This document shows, piece by piece, positions 49,065 to 60,400 of a DNA stretch of 64,000 bases. The notes below the pieces were generated by a model, which did not search any database, was not told the DNA's origin, and was given only the letters and a program-made list of their open reading frames with translations. The position numbers and the translations under genes were made by a program. Position 1 is the stretch's first letter. Every line of letters starts with the position of its first letter. The stretch is from Angiostrongylus vasorum (taxonomy: Eukaryota; Nematoda; Chromadorea; Rhabditida; Metastrongylidae), in the NCBI GenBank assembly GCA_018806985.1, contig JADANN010000365.1, positions 172,001-236,000 of the forward strand. Direction: 5' to 3'.

Positions 49065-49315
49065 TAGAAGCGGAAAGTAGTAGAGGGTCGAATCCTGTAT
49101 AAAAGGACAACTCCAGTGAGATTACTTCACTCCAGCGGTGCTCTACTAAGCAAGGTTTGACCCAATTCGACAATGAAGACCCACAAGGTGAGGACGAACC
49201 AATTCGGACCATCGACTTGGATTATTCCGCCTTTGAAAAAAGATGGAAACGTCGAAACATTAGCTGAATAAATGTCGTATAAAAACCTCGTGCAAGTCAG
49301 AATAACCTAAACAAA
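49065..49315 (+). mobile_element. PLE-type terminus with TATA box
   Basis: 'cctgtataaaaggac' (TATA box), 'agcggtgctctac', then 'gaaacgtcgaaacattagct' and 'aaaacctcgtgcaagtc'. The same ordered blocks occur at 55340-55560. The 'cgaaac(a/g)ttagc' end resembles the other PLE termini. No coding part is attached. Confidence 0.5.
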
Positions 49316-49954
49316 TATCTTGGCTATTCACATTGTGGTTATGTTAAAGTTGGTTTCGTAAAGTGAAGGCGATTATTGAACTAGCTTGCAAATATCTAAC
49401 ATCTTTACTTAGAAATAAAAAGTTAAAATTGTCACTAGAAGTCCACATTAGATGAAAGATGTCCAACAAGACTCATTTTTCAAAAGTCACGAAATACTAA
49501 CAGTGAGCGAACATTTTTTTACATGCCAGCAACCTTGTTCTTTAACAAAGTGCTCTGTACAACTTTCTATAAGAACACATAGTTTTTCAAGATATTTTGT
49601 CGCGTAACGATTTTCATGATCTACATGGTCCGAAAATGTTTCCAGTTACTAATACGGTGATAAACATTAAAAAAAACAGCTGCTATTGTGAGTCATCTCA
49701 AATACAGCCGAGTACCTCAGAATGCGTTATATTAAGCTAGAATTTTTTTTCCTCAACGTGTCACATGAGCTGTGAATAAACGAAAACTGGTAAACGATGA
49801 ATCGTAGTTACACATTTTGAACATTAGCGAAGTCATAATGGTTCATTCTCATGCTTTTATAAAGTTTTTTTTACCTCATTCTCTGACCTATCTACTAATT
49901 CAGGTGTTTAACTTTCTAATTCATTGCCTTTCATTTCTTATACGGCAAGGTATT

Positions 49955-50240
49955 ATATGCGATACAACCATAGTGATGTTAAGATATTTGGAAAAAAAAT
50001 GGACGCCAGGCTAGACTCTAACCCGAGATTATCCTTTCCGGTGGTTCACGCGTTCCCCACTGCACAACTGAGGCTTTTTCTTTGCCCTTCTCTCAACCAA
50101 TTTTCTACACTAACGATGCCATCAGCAATCACCCGACAATGGAAATCATTTTGGGAGTACAAATCAGGACTGAACCCAGTTAAGCTAAAGCAACAGCTGA
50201 ATTCGCAGTGTTTCAACTTTTACTTTCTACATACTCGGTC
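49955..50240. repeat. SINE-like family C copy
   Basis: It starts 'acaaccatagtgatgttaag' (the family tail, inverted). The minus-strand head 'tgcagtggggaacgcgtgaa' and 'gggttagagtctagcc' are A/B-box-like. It shares 'ctttgcccttctctcaacca' with the 44-45 kb copies. Confidence 0.6.
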
Positions 50241-50861
50241 TCGGTTGATATGGTGGACTGCACGTGAGCTTCCCGTAAAGGTAATCGCAGGATGGAAGTC
50301 CACTTAAGTTCCCAAGTTTCTAACATGTCCTAGCATCTTTGTGGTTCATTATAGAACGTTCTTACAAATCTTTATTATGGCTAAGATCTTGGCAGTTTTT
50401 TGCCTTCATCACAGTCGCACTGATTCGAGTCAAGTGTCCACAACAGTTGTCTTTTCTTGCGATGAGGACCTTTGCCGTCGTCGAATCGAGACAAATCGAG
50501 TAAAGAAGAACGCGGAACGGATAGAGCAGCATCCCCATCGCTGTTCTTTTATACAGAATTTTAACCACGGTGAAATGGTCTGACCTCACAAGGTAGTTCT
50601 TAAAAACACAGGATGGATCGTGGTTGATTGGAAAACGAAATTATTTATTTCTGTGATGGCGATCCATCCTGCGGCAGTCTGATCGTTTCTAAAGAGCACA
50701 GTATTAGTATTAGCTTTTGCCTTAGTATCACTTATACAAAGGCCCAATTACTCAAGTTTGAGATCACAAACTGCAGCACTTATACAGATCTACATGTGGC
50801 AAGCAGGTTGAGGAGGAGCAAACTGCCGTATAAATTAGCAAAGACATCTATTTTCGTATAA

Positions 50862-51022
50862 AAAACACATACAACACAACAGTAGGTAACGTTTCTTCAG
50901 TACCGCCTTCTTCAGAGCCTGGAAGGGGTGTATCGACATGCAAATTACTACGCCAAACTCTTCAATAACACACACAGAAAGATGGAAATCTATATGGTAA
51001 CCACATGACCTTCACACGTTAT
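50862..51022 (-). mobile_element. Penelope-like element relic, outer part (split by LINE)
   Basis: Matches the left-arm end at 35940-36100 ('caacagtaggtaacgtttct', 'gccttcttcagagcctggaa', 'gcaaattactacgccaaact'). The ribozyme-like core is degenerate. It continues beyond the LINE at 52432. Confidence 0.7.
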
Positions 51023-51024
51023 CT

Positions 51025-52430
51025 GTCTGAATGCAGGGTTATGTTATTATCCCTACTCAGTGGAAGACCAGCAACACCGTGCTATTGTTCAAGAAGGGTG
51101 ACTTACACGATATCGGCAACTATCGTCCAATCTGCTTGCTGTCTTTCGTCTACAAACTTTTCACTCGAGTCATCCTAAACACGATTGACAGAACACCGCA
51201 CGAAGGACAGCCAGGTGAGCAAGGAGGGTTTCGAAAAGGATTTAGCACGGTGGACCACATCCACACGGTAACAAGGCTCATTGAAGTATCGCGAGTATAA
51301 AAGACCGCTCTGTCTCACTTTCATCGATTTAAAGAAGGAATTGACTCAATTGAGATAGAAGCAGTCTTGGAAGCCCTTTACAGTCAAGGAGTCCCTGCTC
51401 AGCATTTAGAAATTGTTCGTGAGCTCTACGAAAATTTCACAACCAAGATACCACCATTCTACAATGGTATTAACATTGACGTCAGAAGAGGGGCTAGGCA
51501 AGGCGATACCATCTCGCCAAAATTGTTCACCGCCACCCTCGAGAACATCATGCGAACATTGGAATGCGACAACATGAGAGTGAAGATCGATGGTCAGCAT
51601 TTACACCATCTTCGCTTTGTTGACGACATCGTCCTTATAACACCAAACATTAGCCAAACGGAACGAATGCTTGCCGACTTTGATAAAGCCTGTGGAAGGA
51701 TTGGTATTTGACTAAATCTCACAAAAACGATGTTCATGAGGAACGGATTGGTTTCCTGTGCCCCATACACGCTGAACGGAACGAATTTCTCCGAGTGCTC
51801 CAGTTACGTCTATCTAGGTCGGAAATCAACATGTTGGATGACTTAGCTCCAGAGTTGGGCAGAAGGAAACGAGCAGCTTGGGGAGCTTTCAAGAGCATCG
51901 AGGATGTAGTGAAGAGAACAAAGAACGCAACTTCGCGCCCACCTTCTCGACTCAACGGTACTTCCTGCGTTAACTTGTGCGTCAGAAGCCTGGTCGCTAC
52001 TTAAACAGGATGAAAAATCACTCAGCTTTATTGAACGCGCAGTCGAAAGGACGATGCTAGGAGTATCCCGTGTCACGCAATTAAGGGGATTGATTCGAAG
52101 CTCCGACCTGCGTAAACGATCAAAAATCAAAGATGTCCTTCTATACGCCAAGCAGTCGAAGATAATGTGGGCCGGACACGTAGTGCTTATGAACGACTAC
52201 CGATGGACAAGAGCCGTTAGTGACTCGATTCCTCGGGACGTCAAACGCACAGCAGGAAGACAACCAATACGATGCTCAACGAGTAGCTAGAGCGAGCAGA
52301 ACCCACTGGGCTACTCTTGCACGTGACAGGGAGAAATGGAAGATTTACTGGCGCCCGCTCTAGTCACTCGACGATCAACGGGGCTACACGTGACAGGTGA
52401 TACAGGTCTTCCAATGGGGGAGGAAAGAGC
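51025..52430 (+). mobile_element. RTE-type LINE, 5'-truncated and broken, nested in a PLE
   Basis: Reverse-transcriptase motifs in order: NTVLLFKKGDLHDIGNYRPI, GEQGGFRKGFSTVDHI, GARQGDTISPKLFTATLENI, then LRFVDDIVLIT (the F-x-D-D catalytic box, Val in place of the usual Ala), then ERTMLGVSRVTQLRG and KIMWAGHVVLMNDYRWTRAV near the end. At least three stops or frameshifts break it, the endonuclease is missing and it cannot be active. It interrupts the PLE relic whose halves flank it. Confidence 0.85.
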
Positions 52431-52431
52431 A

Positions 52432-52880
52432 CCTGATTAGAGTCGCATATGAGTGCATCACCCTAAATAAAAATCGATGCGAACATACGGGGTCAGGTCG
52501 TGTATAACCTCTGGGCATTCATCTCTGCTATTCATCGTAGGGTTTTTGGTATTTATCTAAAAAGCCTCAAGAAGTTTTTCGCGCTGGTGTTTTAGTCTCT
52601 TGTGTAAAGATATTGACTTTTACTTCAAAATCGTCTCCGCTATGCTTTTGTATCCTATGCGTGCCCTAGTGGGGTACTTTGTCTTAGTTTTTCAAGATGT
52701 TCCTTTGTACGGATACTTGAAGGTCTGCCCATCTAGTTAATATATTCATCTCAACAAGTATTGCAAGAAATCAGGTATATCGTACCTGAGCTCATGCAGT
52801 CGCCGTCTCTGCCGAAGGATTGTGAAAAAAAACGACGCATTTATAATCCAATGCCGAGGTTAATAGAAATTCAATCTCGG
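52432..52880 (-). mobile_element. Penelope-like element relic, GIY-YIG side (split by LINE)
   Basis: Matches the left arm from about 36160 to 36530 ('gatgcgaacatacggggtca', 'tcatcgtagg', 'catgcagtcgccgtctctgc'). From about 52820 it joins, in the opposite sense, a tail block 'aaacgacgcatttataatcc' that matches the outer flank of the right arm (about 38827), so a rearrangement lies there. Confidence 0.65.
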
Positions 52881-53417
52881 GAACACCTATTTTCTATACA
52901 TGGTATCTTCAATGCACCGACTCGTTGTTGCCGTTCATGCTTACCGCATTTCACTTCATATTTATGAGTACACTAAGGACCAAATAAGCTCTTTCACACG
53001 GCTTGATGCTCCACATTCAAATATGATCAATACGTTCCTTTTTTGCTAGTTCTGTCAACTCCCTGCTTTTGTCACTCAACTGTGACTCCGTAATGCACTT
53101 TTTGTAGATACTTCCCAAGCACATGTACACATTATGGCTTCATAAATATAACGTTAGACGAAACATTCGGATACACAAATAACTGTAAACCCATAATTAT
53201 GAAAGCATGTCAATTCGATTCCGAAAAATAAATCGTACTATAGTAGTAGAAATATCAATGCAATATGTACATAGAAATGCTTGAACATATTCTTCTGTTT
53301 TGAGAAAAGAAAATAAATATGAACAATAACTATTGCAAATGGGTGCAGGTGCACTGTACAACTGGCAAATGTTGGTGAAAGATATAATTTCAGGAACAAA
53401 AAGTGGAGAAGCAGATC
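52881..53417. other. 3' flank of tyrosine aminotransferase, no gene seen
   Basis: AT-rich; no feature can be supported. Confidence 0.5.
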
Positions 53418-55104
53418 TCAGTCGGATTCACTGTTAGAAATGTCACATCCTTCATCGGAAGATTCAGTAATCTCTTGGAAGGTACTTTGTCGTCTTCCGC
53501 AGAATTCTCTTATACGATAGGCGGCCTCTTTGGTAACATTTTCAGATTGCGTGATAACTAATCGAATCCAACCTGGAGCTGAGAAAGCAGATCCAGGGAG
53601 ACAGAATACTGACTCTTCCTTGATTAGGTTCGATGCAAACTGGATGTCGTCGCCGTACATATTTTTGTCAATGCTGATCATCATATACATGGCTCCGTGC
53701 GGATTCAAGCAGTGCACACCTGCCAATCCTTTGAGTACCTTACTCACAATGGAAGCGTTTTTTGAGATTACTAATCTGTTGTGTTCAAAATATTCATCGG
53801 GAGTGTCGGCAAGAATTTTTGGCAGAGCACCCTGAACAAGTGAACAGGGACCGACGATTTTCTGCGAAAGGGCGACAAGTCCCTTGCGAACTTCACTCAG
53901 CACATGGAACCGATCATGAACGATCAGCCATCCCAACCTCCAACCGGGAACCATCCAACGTTTGGCGATGCCATCACAAGTTATGATCGGCACCTTGAGA
54001 AAGAAAGAATTTGAGAAAGAAAGAAATTCACGTTCACTGCACCATTTCTAATTTATCTCTACTTTTAGTGCAAAGACAGTCACGTATATCATATCAGTGG
54101 ATACTTTTAGGTAAGAAGTCAATGCTTCACCTTAGGCGAAAGCGTGGCCAGAGGATAAAAAACAGCACCATCGTAGGTAAGATCACCGTATATTTCATCA
54201 GCGATCACTACGAGACGATATCGACTCGCAAACTAAAATACAATTCTCAAATTAACCCTATTTTGATCTACTTCTTGTCCCCTTCATATTTGCTATAAGT
54301 TAAGCAAACACACTTCCAGGATTTCTTCAAGGTGTTGTCTGGGAAATACGACACCGGTAGGATTCCCAGGATTGTTAACAATGAGGGCTCGAGTTCGCTC
54401 ATCTATTAACGTCTCAAGATGTTCTAGATTAATCAATCCTCCATTCTTCATATCAAGCATATAGCCTCGGTCCTAGAAAATAAAAGCTTAGATTACATAC
54501 AACACTGAAAAACGTGTTAGCAACATCTGAATTCACAACCTCTATTCCATGGGGTTTGCATAAGGTAGAATAAAGTGGGAATCCTGGTTGCGGAATCAGA
54601 ATGTTGTCTCCAGGATTGGCAATGCCTTCAATAGCCATTTGCAATGCATGCGAGCATCCACTTGCCAGAATTACATCTTCAGCTGTAATAGGAGCGGCTG
54701 GATGAGTAAACCTTCGAGCAACGGCTTCTCGAGCAGCCAATTCTCCAACAGCAGGACCATAACCATCATGGCTAAACAAGATTGTTTTCAACCAGCAAAG
54801 TATGGCAATTTCCCATTAGCAATGCTATGATGCATTCTCTCTGTAACTGCCTCCATGTGGTATTCTCTCTGTAACTGCCTCCATCTGCAACATATACGTA
54901 CCTGTGAGAGTTGATAGATTCATGTAATGCTTCGACAGCTACAGTGCTAGGAGGAAGTCTCCCACTTAAACTGGGGTCTCCCAGATGTAGCTTAATTACA
55001 GATTTTTCTGGATTTGGAGCAACTGAAACAGCATCCGCGATTCTTCTTATAGGATTTACAGTGTTTGCAGCGTGATCAGACTGTGGTAATGGAGTCCACT
55101 CCAT
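53418..55104 (-). CDS. tatn-1: Tyrosine aminotransferase (complete, 5 exons)
   Basis: Exons in transcription order: 55104-54902, 54771-54525, 54472-54314, 54232-54131, 53993-53418. All are GT-AG and phase-consistent, giving 428 residues. It is a fold-type I PLP enzyme. Landmarks: NPIRRIAD near the start, SHDGYGPAVGELAAREA (about 67-83), PLP-site NNPGNPTG (183-190), ADEIYGD (214-220), and CDGIAKRW with Schiff-base Lys248, then VPGWRLGW. The substrate-carboxylate Arg is in WIRLVIT near the C-terminus. In the family it converts tyrosine and 2-oxoglutarate to 4-hydroxyphenylpyruvate and glutamate, the first step of tyrosine breakdown. Mammalian proteins are about 25 residues longer at the N-terminus. 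An acceptor 'ctctttttcag' 24 bases before the ATG suggests trans-splicing or an unseen 5' exon. The exon 2 donor (GAT|gttgct) is the least certain. Confidence 0.93.
54834..54884. repeat. 23-bp direct repeat in TAT intron 1
   Basis: 'attctctctgtaactgcctcc' plus 'at' occurs twice with a 28-bp period. It is intronic and does not alter splice sites. Confidence 0.85.
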
Positions 55105-55339
55105 TTTGTTACGTCGAGACCTTCTCTGAAAAAGAGCCTCACTATATAAGTAACGACGCTGAGGAAGAAAAATACAGTCATAAATGGCAAAAGAAGAAAG
55201 AATACATGTTGATTAGTCATATCGAGGTTAAGTGAAAGCCGGTTTTTTAAAATACATTTGTGCCGCGTGGTAGGTGACAATGATACCGACTGCTGCAAGA
55301 TGGATTGTCCGGAGAAAACAATTTATTGTCATCGGATAA

Positions 55340-55575
55340 TCACTATCAATAACAACCGTCCTGTATAAGAGAGCACTGCCGGATGAGATTGCCTCATACG
55401 AACGGTGCTCCACTGAAGAACAACTCGATATGACGATGAAGACACTACATCGATAGTACGAACGAATGTAGACGATCGACTTGAATCATTAGCACCGGGG
55501 AAGACGAAGACGCCGAAAAGTTAGCCGAACAAAGTCTTTTTTTGTCAACCTCGTGTTAGCTTGTCAATAAAAGAG
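55340..55575 (+). mobile_element. PLE-type terminus with TATA-like box
   Basis: Same block order as 49065-49315: 'cctgtataagagagcac', 'acggtgctccac', 'acgatgaagac', 'cgacttgaatcattagcacc', 'gacgccgaaaagttagc', 'tcaacctcgtg'. It lies just upstream of the TAT gene, on the opposite strand. Confidence 0.5.
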
Positions 55576-55779
55576 TTGGTATTAATCGGAACTCAGTAGC
55601 AAAAAATACCTGATTTCGCAGCGTTTGTTCGTGAAGACGGAGTTGCGATATGATTTTGGCCTTTGTTAACTGAATGGGCGTTCCTTGAACTGTGTCGATT
55701 GCCTCGGGATACATAATTGCCCTGAAGTAAGCTAATATTAACGTCAAAATTGCGTAGCAACGCAGCAACACACGGAAAA

Positions 55780-55960
55780 GCACGAGTAGTTCTGAGAGTT
55801 CGGATACTACAGTAGGAGAGCACCCGGTCTTCCATCCACAATGTGACGGACGACGATCGACCTAATAAGGGAGCACGAGGCAGCGTTTTGACGAGCGATG
55901 TTGCGCGTTGCTCCTTTATAGCCCCGACTTTGGCCCCGCCCATGGTCTCACGTTTCGACG
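55780..55960 (-). promoter_or_regulatory. TATA-containing promoter-like segment
   Basis: Minus strand 'ggggctataaaggagcaacg' is a strong TATA context. It is probably the 5' end of another retroelement terminus rather than the TAT promoter, which would sit nearer 55.1 kb. No coding part follows clearly. Confidence 0.3.
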
Positions 55961-56949
55961 CCAGAAGGACCACGCGATAATAGTGATGAAATTCTTACGT
56001 CATCGTAGACACGACACGTTTACGCCAATTCTATTTGTAACCGCGGTATCGCATTTGCGCTTGCTGACATGCTGTTTGTCTTACGGCCCTTGTCATACTC
56101 TCGAAGGGTGAATCACTTCTATTCTATTCTTCTATTCTTCTATTATTCTATTGTACCGGAAATGCGTTGAATTTGCATCCATAAGGTTAGAATTTTTGTC
56201 AATGAAAATGTTAGCTGACAGTTATAGTGGAAATACTATAATTTTGGATACAATCGTCGATAGTTTTTGAGACTTTCAGCAAGAAATACGTTGAGCAAGA
56301 ACAAAATGCGAGAGATCACCATTAAAATTGCAGAATCTGGAGTCTGAGGAGGAAAAAAGGGATGCGCTCTCTGATCGGTTACCCGCATGAGTTTACTAAG
56401 TTCACTACGACAACAATGTTGATTAACATTGTAGAACAACAATAACAATAAACACAGCAACGGCAATAATAACAACAACAGCAACAACAACAACAACAAC
56501 AACAACAGCAACAACAACAACGAAACCGCAGCTAGAAGTGCATCTGTACAAGCTAGTTTTACTTGCACAAGAAGTCGTAGCCACACTCAGCGACATTGGC
56601 CATCCATTATAGAAGTCGGTAGTTGGTCTTCAATCTTATCATATTACGATATCATGAAGCGATGCTCATCAACAGGTCGCTCATTCCATCAAACAACAAC
56701 ATTGGACATTCTATCGTACTTGTGTTAATGTGTGGATGTATAAGCTGATTTATTCATGGTAATAGGCGTGGAACTGTAGCAGCAAGTTTACGATAAGGCA
56801 CTTGTGCAAGTGGAGCCGGTATAATCCTTGATCAAAGCGCGAATCATTAAAACTGATAGATCATCGGTCTTATCAGTGTTGCTATCTTTTGTCAACGCAT
56901 ACTCGGTGTATACGGGCTAACGCTTTGATTACAAAACTGTCCTAGTTGT
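55961..56949. other. Intergenic with microsatellites
   Basis: Contains a tct/att run (56118-56151) and the CAA array. No gene is seen. Confidence 0.5.
56435..56522. repeat. (AAC)n/(CAA)n microsatellite
   Basis: A trinucleotide array with a few AAT and AGC interruptions. The apparent poly-Leu minus-strand frame is its translation. Confidence 0.9.
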
Positions 56950-57450
56950 CTTTTTGCATGCAGTTCGTCTTCAACGGTCTCTTTTGCATGGATGCTATGA
57001 CAGCGTGAACATACGTGATCGTGCAAGGCTGTTGACGAATGAAGATGGAAGAAGCGCCGTCACCACTCGAACGGCCTTAGCACGTGGTGGTCGTCTAGCG
57101 TTGTCTCTTACTGCTGTCAACGAAATCGTAGCGACTGTGAGAGCGCGATAGAGCGCAGGAGTGACGGAGGAACAGGGCGGATGATGATGACGGACGCCAG
57201 AGTCGAGTGATCTTGAACTGGAGCGGGTGACGAGGGTAACGACGACAGGACAACGTGTCGACGAAAACGCGGCCGTCAGAAACGACGCCGTCGGTCTCGC
57301 AACGAAAACACGCCGACCGACGCAAGCCACCCAATGTCCATGAAATCAGCGCGTAGTGCGAGCGACGACCACGACTGTCGATTGTGTCAACAAGTAGCAC
57401 CGCAAAAAAAAGGCAGGCATGTTCATCCACATCACTGATGACCTTCTGCA
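56950..57450. other. GC- and CpG-rich patch of unknown nature
   Basis: Unlike the AT-rich surroundings, this 500 bp is rich in cg (for example 'gagagcgcgatagagcgcag', 'aacgcggccgtcagaaacga'). Overlapping long frames exist on both strands, as expected of GC-rich DNA. It could be a promoter island, repeat or foreign DNA. No domain is recognised. Confidence 0.4.
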
Positions 57451-60400
57451 ATTACTGTGTTCTGCACAGCAACGACAGAAGTTTCATATTCGCCGACATG
57501 ATCACGATAGTCTTAACATTTGGCAAATTTTCTTAGAAAGCTGCACTTCCAGTTAGAATGCGGGACGCTTAGAACAGAGTGTTTGAATGCTGTTACTATA
57601 GTAGTGCAAAGTGGGTGATAAATGCAGTGTCAGAGCGTGAGGTGCTAGATCTGTGCATGTAGGCAAAGTCCCAAGTAAACCTACTGTCTTGTAGTATGCA
57701 TAGGGTGGAAAGCATATTAAAGGATAAAAAGGATCAATCTCATGGCACTGAGCAATTCTAGAGCTGAAGCCCCTCGTATCCGACTTCATTGAGCACTGTT
57801 ATAGGTGACCGAACGTATATCTGGTTGAAATTCCGTTTCTACGCCGTTTAGCACTCAGTTAAGACTCGAGAAGCACAGTGTTTAGAGGTGCGATGCAATT
57901 ATACACGCGGGACTACCGACAAGAACCTGCACCATGCCATCAACGAAGGCAGCCGTCGCTCCAGGGATGACAAAATGGTGCCAGGCTTAATTGGGAAAGG
58001 CTTCCTCTGATCCACAAAGTAGAGCGAATACCTCTGTGATGAGGATCTTGGAAAAAGTTTAGTAAAGATTTCAAAGAATTCCAGTGGGAATCAAATCGGC
58101 TAGCGTTGAATGACAGACATGAACAAGACAAAGTTCTCCAGTGGAAAGATGGTGGTACAACTCGTTGTGACATGTGCGAGATCATCTTCCATTCACTCCG
58201 TTATCTTGCCATCGTCATTCACTGAGATGATCGAACTGGTGTTTGACCTAGGATGCAATTTAAGGCTCTGTTATCCTCTTTCACTGAGACGGTGAATGAT
58301 GTTCGAGAGTAACTATTTCTGGAAATCTGAAATATCCAAGCTGTGTTCTTCGGTCGTCACTGCGGACAATTACTGACCTCTACTTATCAGAAGGAAATTT
58401 GCACACTTGCGAATGAAACCCTTTCAACAGGACAGGGATTCCTCTTAACTCAGCGAATCCATCAAATAGCAGATTGGATTTGGCAAGCCGAATCCACTAT
58501 TTTGCTTGATACGGCTAAAAGCTTTGTTAAGCGGCAAAAATACTCCCAAACAAGGGGCTCGTGTGCATTGATATCAGTGCATACTTTTTCCAATCGTTCA
58601 CCTTGCCGCAAAGAGGTTCGCTGAGTTTTGTCAAGTCTGTAGCCGTCACCACACACGATTAAGCGTAATCGTCCACGTGTTAAAAATAGAATTGGTTTAT
58701 AAATTTAAATGCTTTTGCAAATCACAAACTGGAAAGTTGTGAACACCGCTAGGAAATTTCTTGACGCGGAATTTCGCCCTATATCTGTTTAGGGTGTTTG
58801 AAGAACCTCGTCTCGAAAGGAGTAGAAATCTTAGAAACTGCCACTATAATGAGGAAAACTTCACCTTTAGCTCTAGAGTGATGGTCAAGACGTCGTTCCC
58901 CACATGGCCGATCTCATCCTCAAATATTCCAAATCACTTAAAACATTTTAACACTAGTAATCAGCCAGTATCTCATCATTTTTTGGTTGACCTTCTATTT
59001 GTTCGTCATGGGAAAAAGTCCGATACGTCATTCTAACATTGCCATTCGGCTTCATGGCATAACTCACCAATGTTTCGCGTCACATATAAATTCGGTTCTT
59101 TCCTTAAATGCACTACGACAAATTGATATTATATAAAATCAGCGCCACGAAGGTCTAGTTCGTCATACGGTGTGCCAGGTTAGTTAACAAGAGCAGAATC
59201 AGCAGTGCTTCTGATGTTGCTCAATTTTTATGCTAATCGATGTTTAGAAAGGATATAACCACATTCAAGTGTCCCAATATCACTTATCACAGCATCACTT
59301 ATTATGAATTGAATCCTTTAATAGATCATTAAAAACTTTGCATTTTATAAGGGTTCTTAAAACTATTTCGGAGCTACAAATGTGATGAGTGAACAATCCG
59401 CCCTCCGTACAGGTAACCGCATCTTCCTATGACGTCTCAAGATCCACTTTGTTGAGTCATTTCTCACTTTGCGTAATCCAACCGGCCGGGTGTAATTTTA
59501 CACGTTGGTTTCCTCGGTTTTTACTTCAATGACTTTGATAACATTTAAAGTGGGTTGAGCTTAGGTGCTTAGCATCACTTCATGCAAATTGTGGAAAGTG
59601 TTCTTCATTTATTTCTTCTACTGGCATGCGACCCCCTTAGTGTTTAGTGGATTGAATATATTGCCAATTCGTAGTTTTTGCTCACTAGAATGCAATCACT
59701 CTTTAGAAAAAAGTGTAAAAGGTAAAAAAACCGTGCTACGTTTTTAGACAGCGATTTGAATCCACATCATAGCAATCCCTATTTTGTCTTGGACATCATC
59801 TATGTTAAATGGATAACTATGGAGTAAATGAAATACACTAAAGCTATATCGGCACAAATATCTCATCTTTCCAACTTTGGTTGATAACAATTGTGCAGCA
59901 AGTGCATACAATGATCCCAAACTTTGCAGCACGTAAACATTCACTTCTTGACGTAAAACGTCCTTGTCGAAGCACTTACGCCTTACCACATTCGCCATAT
60001 TATGACCTCTTTGAAAGTCATAGACAAGGAAACGATGTGTTGGGCATGACCTCTGTGGAGGTCATTTTCTTCTTGATAATTTATTTTGGCACAGACAGAA
60101 CTTCTTAGCCACATTTTTTTAAATTAATCGATAGTTTGTCCATTATGGATCTCTAGACAGATGTAGCAGGGAAAAAAGGAGACCTATTCTCGAACGAGTT
60201 TATTTGCCGGTGATTTGACTGAAATTTACTGCTTTTTTTCAGTTTTAACACTAATAAATCACAGTTTATAGTCTCAAGTGTGGAATATAAAAAAACACGG
60301 AAATAGACACACCTTAAATTCGTAAACATACGCCAGTCATGACAGTAACGTTTCTGTGACGGAGCGTACTAGCACGTAGAAATTAGTTGCATATATATCA

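Noticed and set aside
53530..53835. Plus-strand frames over the TAT exons
   Set aside because: Antisense shadows of the conserved aminotransferase exon.
56236..56586. 116-codon minus-strand frame with a poly-Leu stretch
   Set aside because: It is a translation of the CAA microsatellite; no flanking domain.
56995..57451. Two long minus-strand frames (111 and 118 codons)
   Set aside because: GC-rich DNA is open in several frames at once; there is no start context, domain or splice site.
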